Assembly (NCBI GenBank): GCA_937896185.1
Contig: CALBMG010000143.1
Location: 1-6,930 of the forward strand
Source: an uncultured Microbacteriaceae bacterium
GTDB taxonomy: Bacteria > Actinomycetota > Actinomycetes > Actinomycetales > Microbacteriaceae
DNA: 6,930 nt
Direction of reading: 5' to 3'
This document shows, in pieces, positions 6,330-6,930 of this stretch; the first letter of the stretch is position 1; every line of letters begins with the position of its first letter. A program made the position numbers and the translations under genes. The notes below the pieces were generated by a model, which saw only the letters and a list, made by a program, of their open reading frames with translations, did not search any database and was not told where the DNA came from.

Positions 6330-6930
6330 TTAGGCGCGAATGAGAGCAAGCACCTCGTCGCGGATTTTTTCCATCTGGGCAACGGTCGCACCCTCGGCGT
6401 TTAGTCTCAGCAGGGGTTCCGTGTTCGACGGCCGAACGTTGAACCACCAGAAATCGCGGGTCTCCCCCTCGACCGGAGGCAACGAGACCTCCGACACACA
6501 GCAGGAAATCGTCAACCCGTCGAGGGTGTCCTGCACGCCTCGACCGTCGAATGCGGCACGAATTCGGTCGTAAGCGGCGGGAACATCGGTGACGGTTGAA
6601 TTGATTTCACCGGACTGTGCATAGGGCGAGAACTCTGCGGCGAGGCGCGACAGGGGTTCCTGCTGGGCGCCGAACTCTGCCAGCACGTGCATTGCGGCGA
6701 GCATGCCGTTGTCCGCGGACCAGTAGTCGCGGAAATAGTAGTGCGCCGAGTGTTCGCCACCGAAGACGGCCCCGGTTTCACGCATGACGTCCTTGATCAG
6801 CGAGTGTCCGACGTTGGTGCGCACGGGCACTGCCCCGGCACCGCGGATGACTTCGGGCACAACGTGCGAGGTGATCAGGTTGTGCAACACCGTGATGGGG
6901 TTCTCGCCTTCGGCTCGCACGCGTGCGATT
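6330..6930 (-). CDS. manB: Phosphomannomutase/phosphoglucomutase, C-terminal part (partial)
   Basis: This alpha-D-phosphohexomutase family enzyme interconverts hexose 6-phosphate and 1-phosphate. The product feeds GDP-mannose and cell envelope glycan synthesis if mannose is the substrate. About 199 C-terminal residues are present and the frame stays open to the upstream edge, where translation reads I-A-R-V-R-A-E-G-E-N-P. Visible landmarks: the end of domain 3 with the sugar-specificity loop GGEHSAHYYFRDYW followed by ADNGMLAAMHVL, then domain 4 with the phosphate-binding loop RPSNTEPLLRLNAEG. GEHS is the motif typical of phosphomannomutase/phosphoglucomutase. The catalytic serine and metal-binding loop are outside the window. 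The GTG at 6920 is internal, not a start, because the GEHS region is normally past the middle of the protein. Stop TAA at 6332-6330. The family is clear; mannose versus glucose preference and the exact symbol (manB or pmm) are not resolved. Confidence 0.9.
   Translation of the reverse strand, partial: IARVRAEGENPITVLHNLITSHVVPEVIRGAGAVPVRTNVGHSLIKDVMRETGAVFGGEHSAHYYFRDYWSADNGMLAAMHVLAEFGAQQEPLSRLAAEFSPYAQSGEINSTVTDVPAAYDRIRAAFDGRGVQDTLDGLTISCCVSEVSLPPVEGETRDFWWFNVRPSNTEPLLRLNAEGATVAQMEKIRDEVLALIRA

Overview
The window is a stretch of conserved chromosomal core from a high-GC Gram-positive bacterium (Actinomycetota). The closest fit is the Microbacteriaceae or a related moderately GC-rich lineage. 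Three things point there: the gene order mtrA-mtrB-lpqB-comF-hpf-secA, which is characteristic of actinobacteria; the long two-domain hibernation factor; and the frequent GTG starts. All genes lie on the minus strand, so transcription runs from high to low coordinates. There is no tRNA, rRNA, CRISPR array, insertion sequence or phage gene.

Layout in the direction of transcription: the 3' part of a phosphomannomutase/phosphoglucomutase gene (6930-6330, 5' end outside the window); a 42-bp gap; mtrA, response regulator (6287-5601); mtrB, sensor kinase, overlapping mtrA by 4 bp (5604-4021); lpqB, lipoprotein partner of MtrB, overlapping mtrB by 8 bp (4028-2388); a 79-bp gap with two palindromes; comF, a phosphoribosyltransferase-fold protein with a zinc ribbon (2308-1616); a 32-bp gap; hpf, long ribosome hibernation factor (1583-954); a 145-bp gap with a strong hairpin; and the first 269 codons of secA (808 to the window edge).

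mtrA, mtrB and lpqB form one tightly coupled operon. In actinobacteria MtrAB-LpqB senses the cell envelope and ties cell wall growth and division to transcription, with LpqB modulating MtrB from outside the membrane. comF and hpf follow closely and may be read through from this operon, from an internal promoter, or both. secA is separated from hpf by a probable terminator and probably has its own promoter.

I found no previously undescribed system. The points worth checking are small: the secA start codon, the unusual C-terminal tail of ComF that coincides with the hpf leader, two adjacent palindromes between lpqB and comF, the hairpin between hpf and secA, and a phosphomannomutase gene directly upstream of mtrA. 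The promoters listed are weak matches read by eye.
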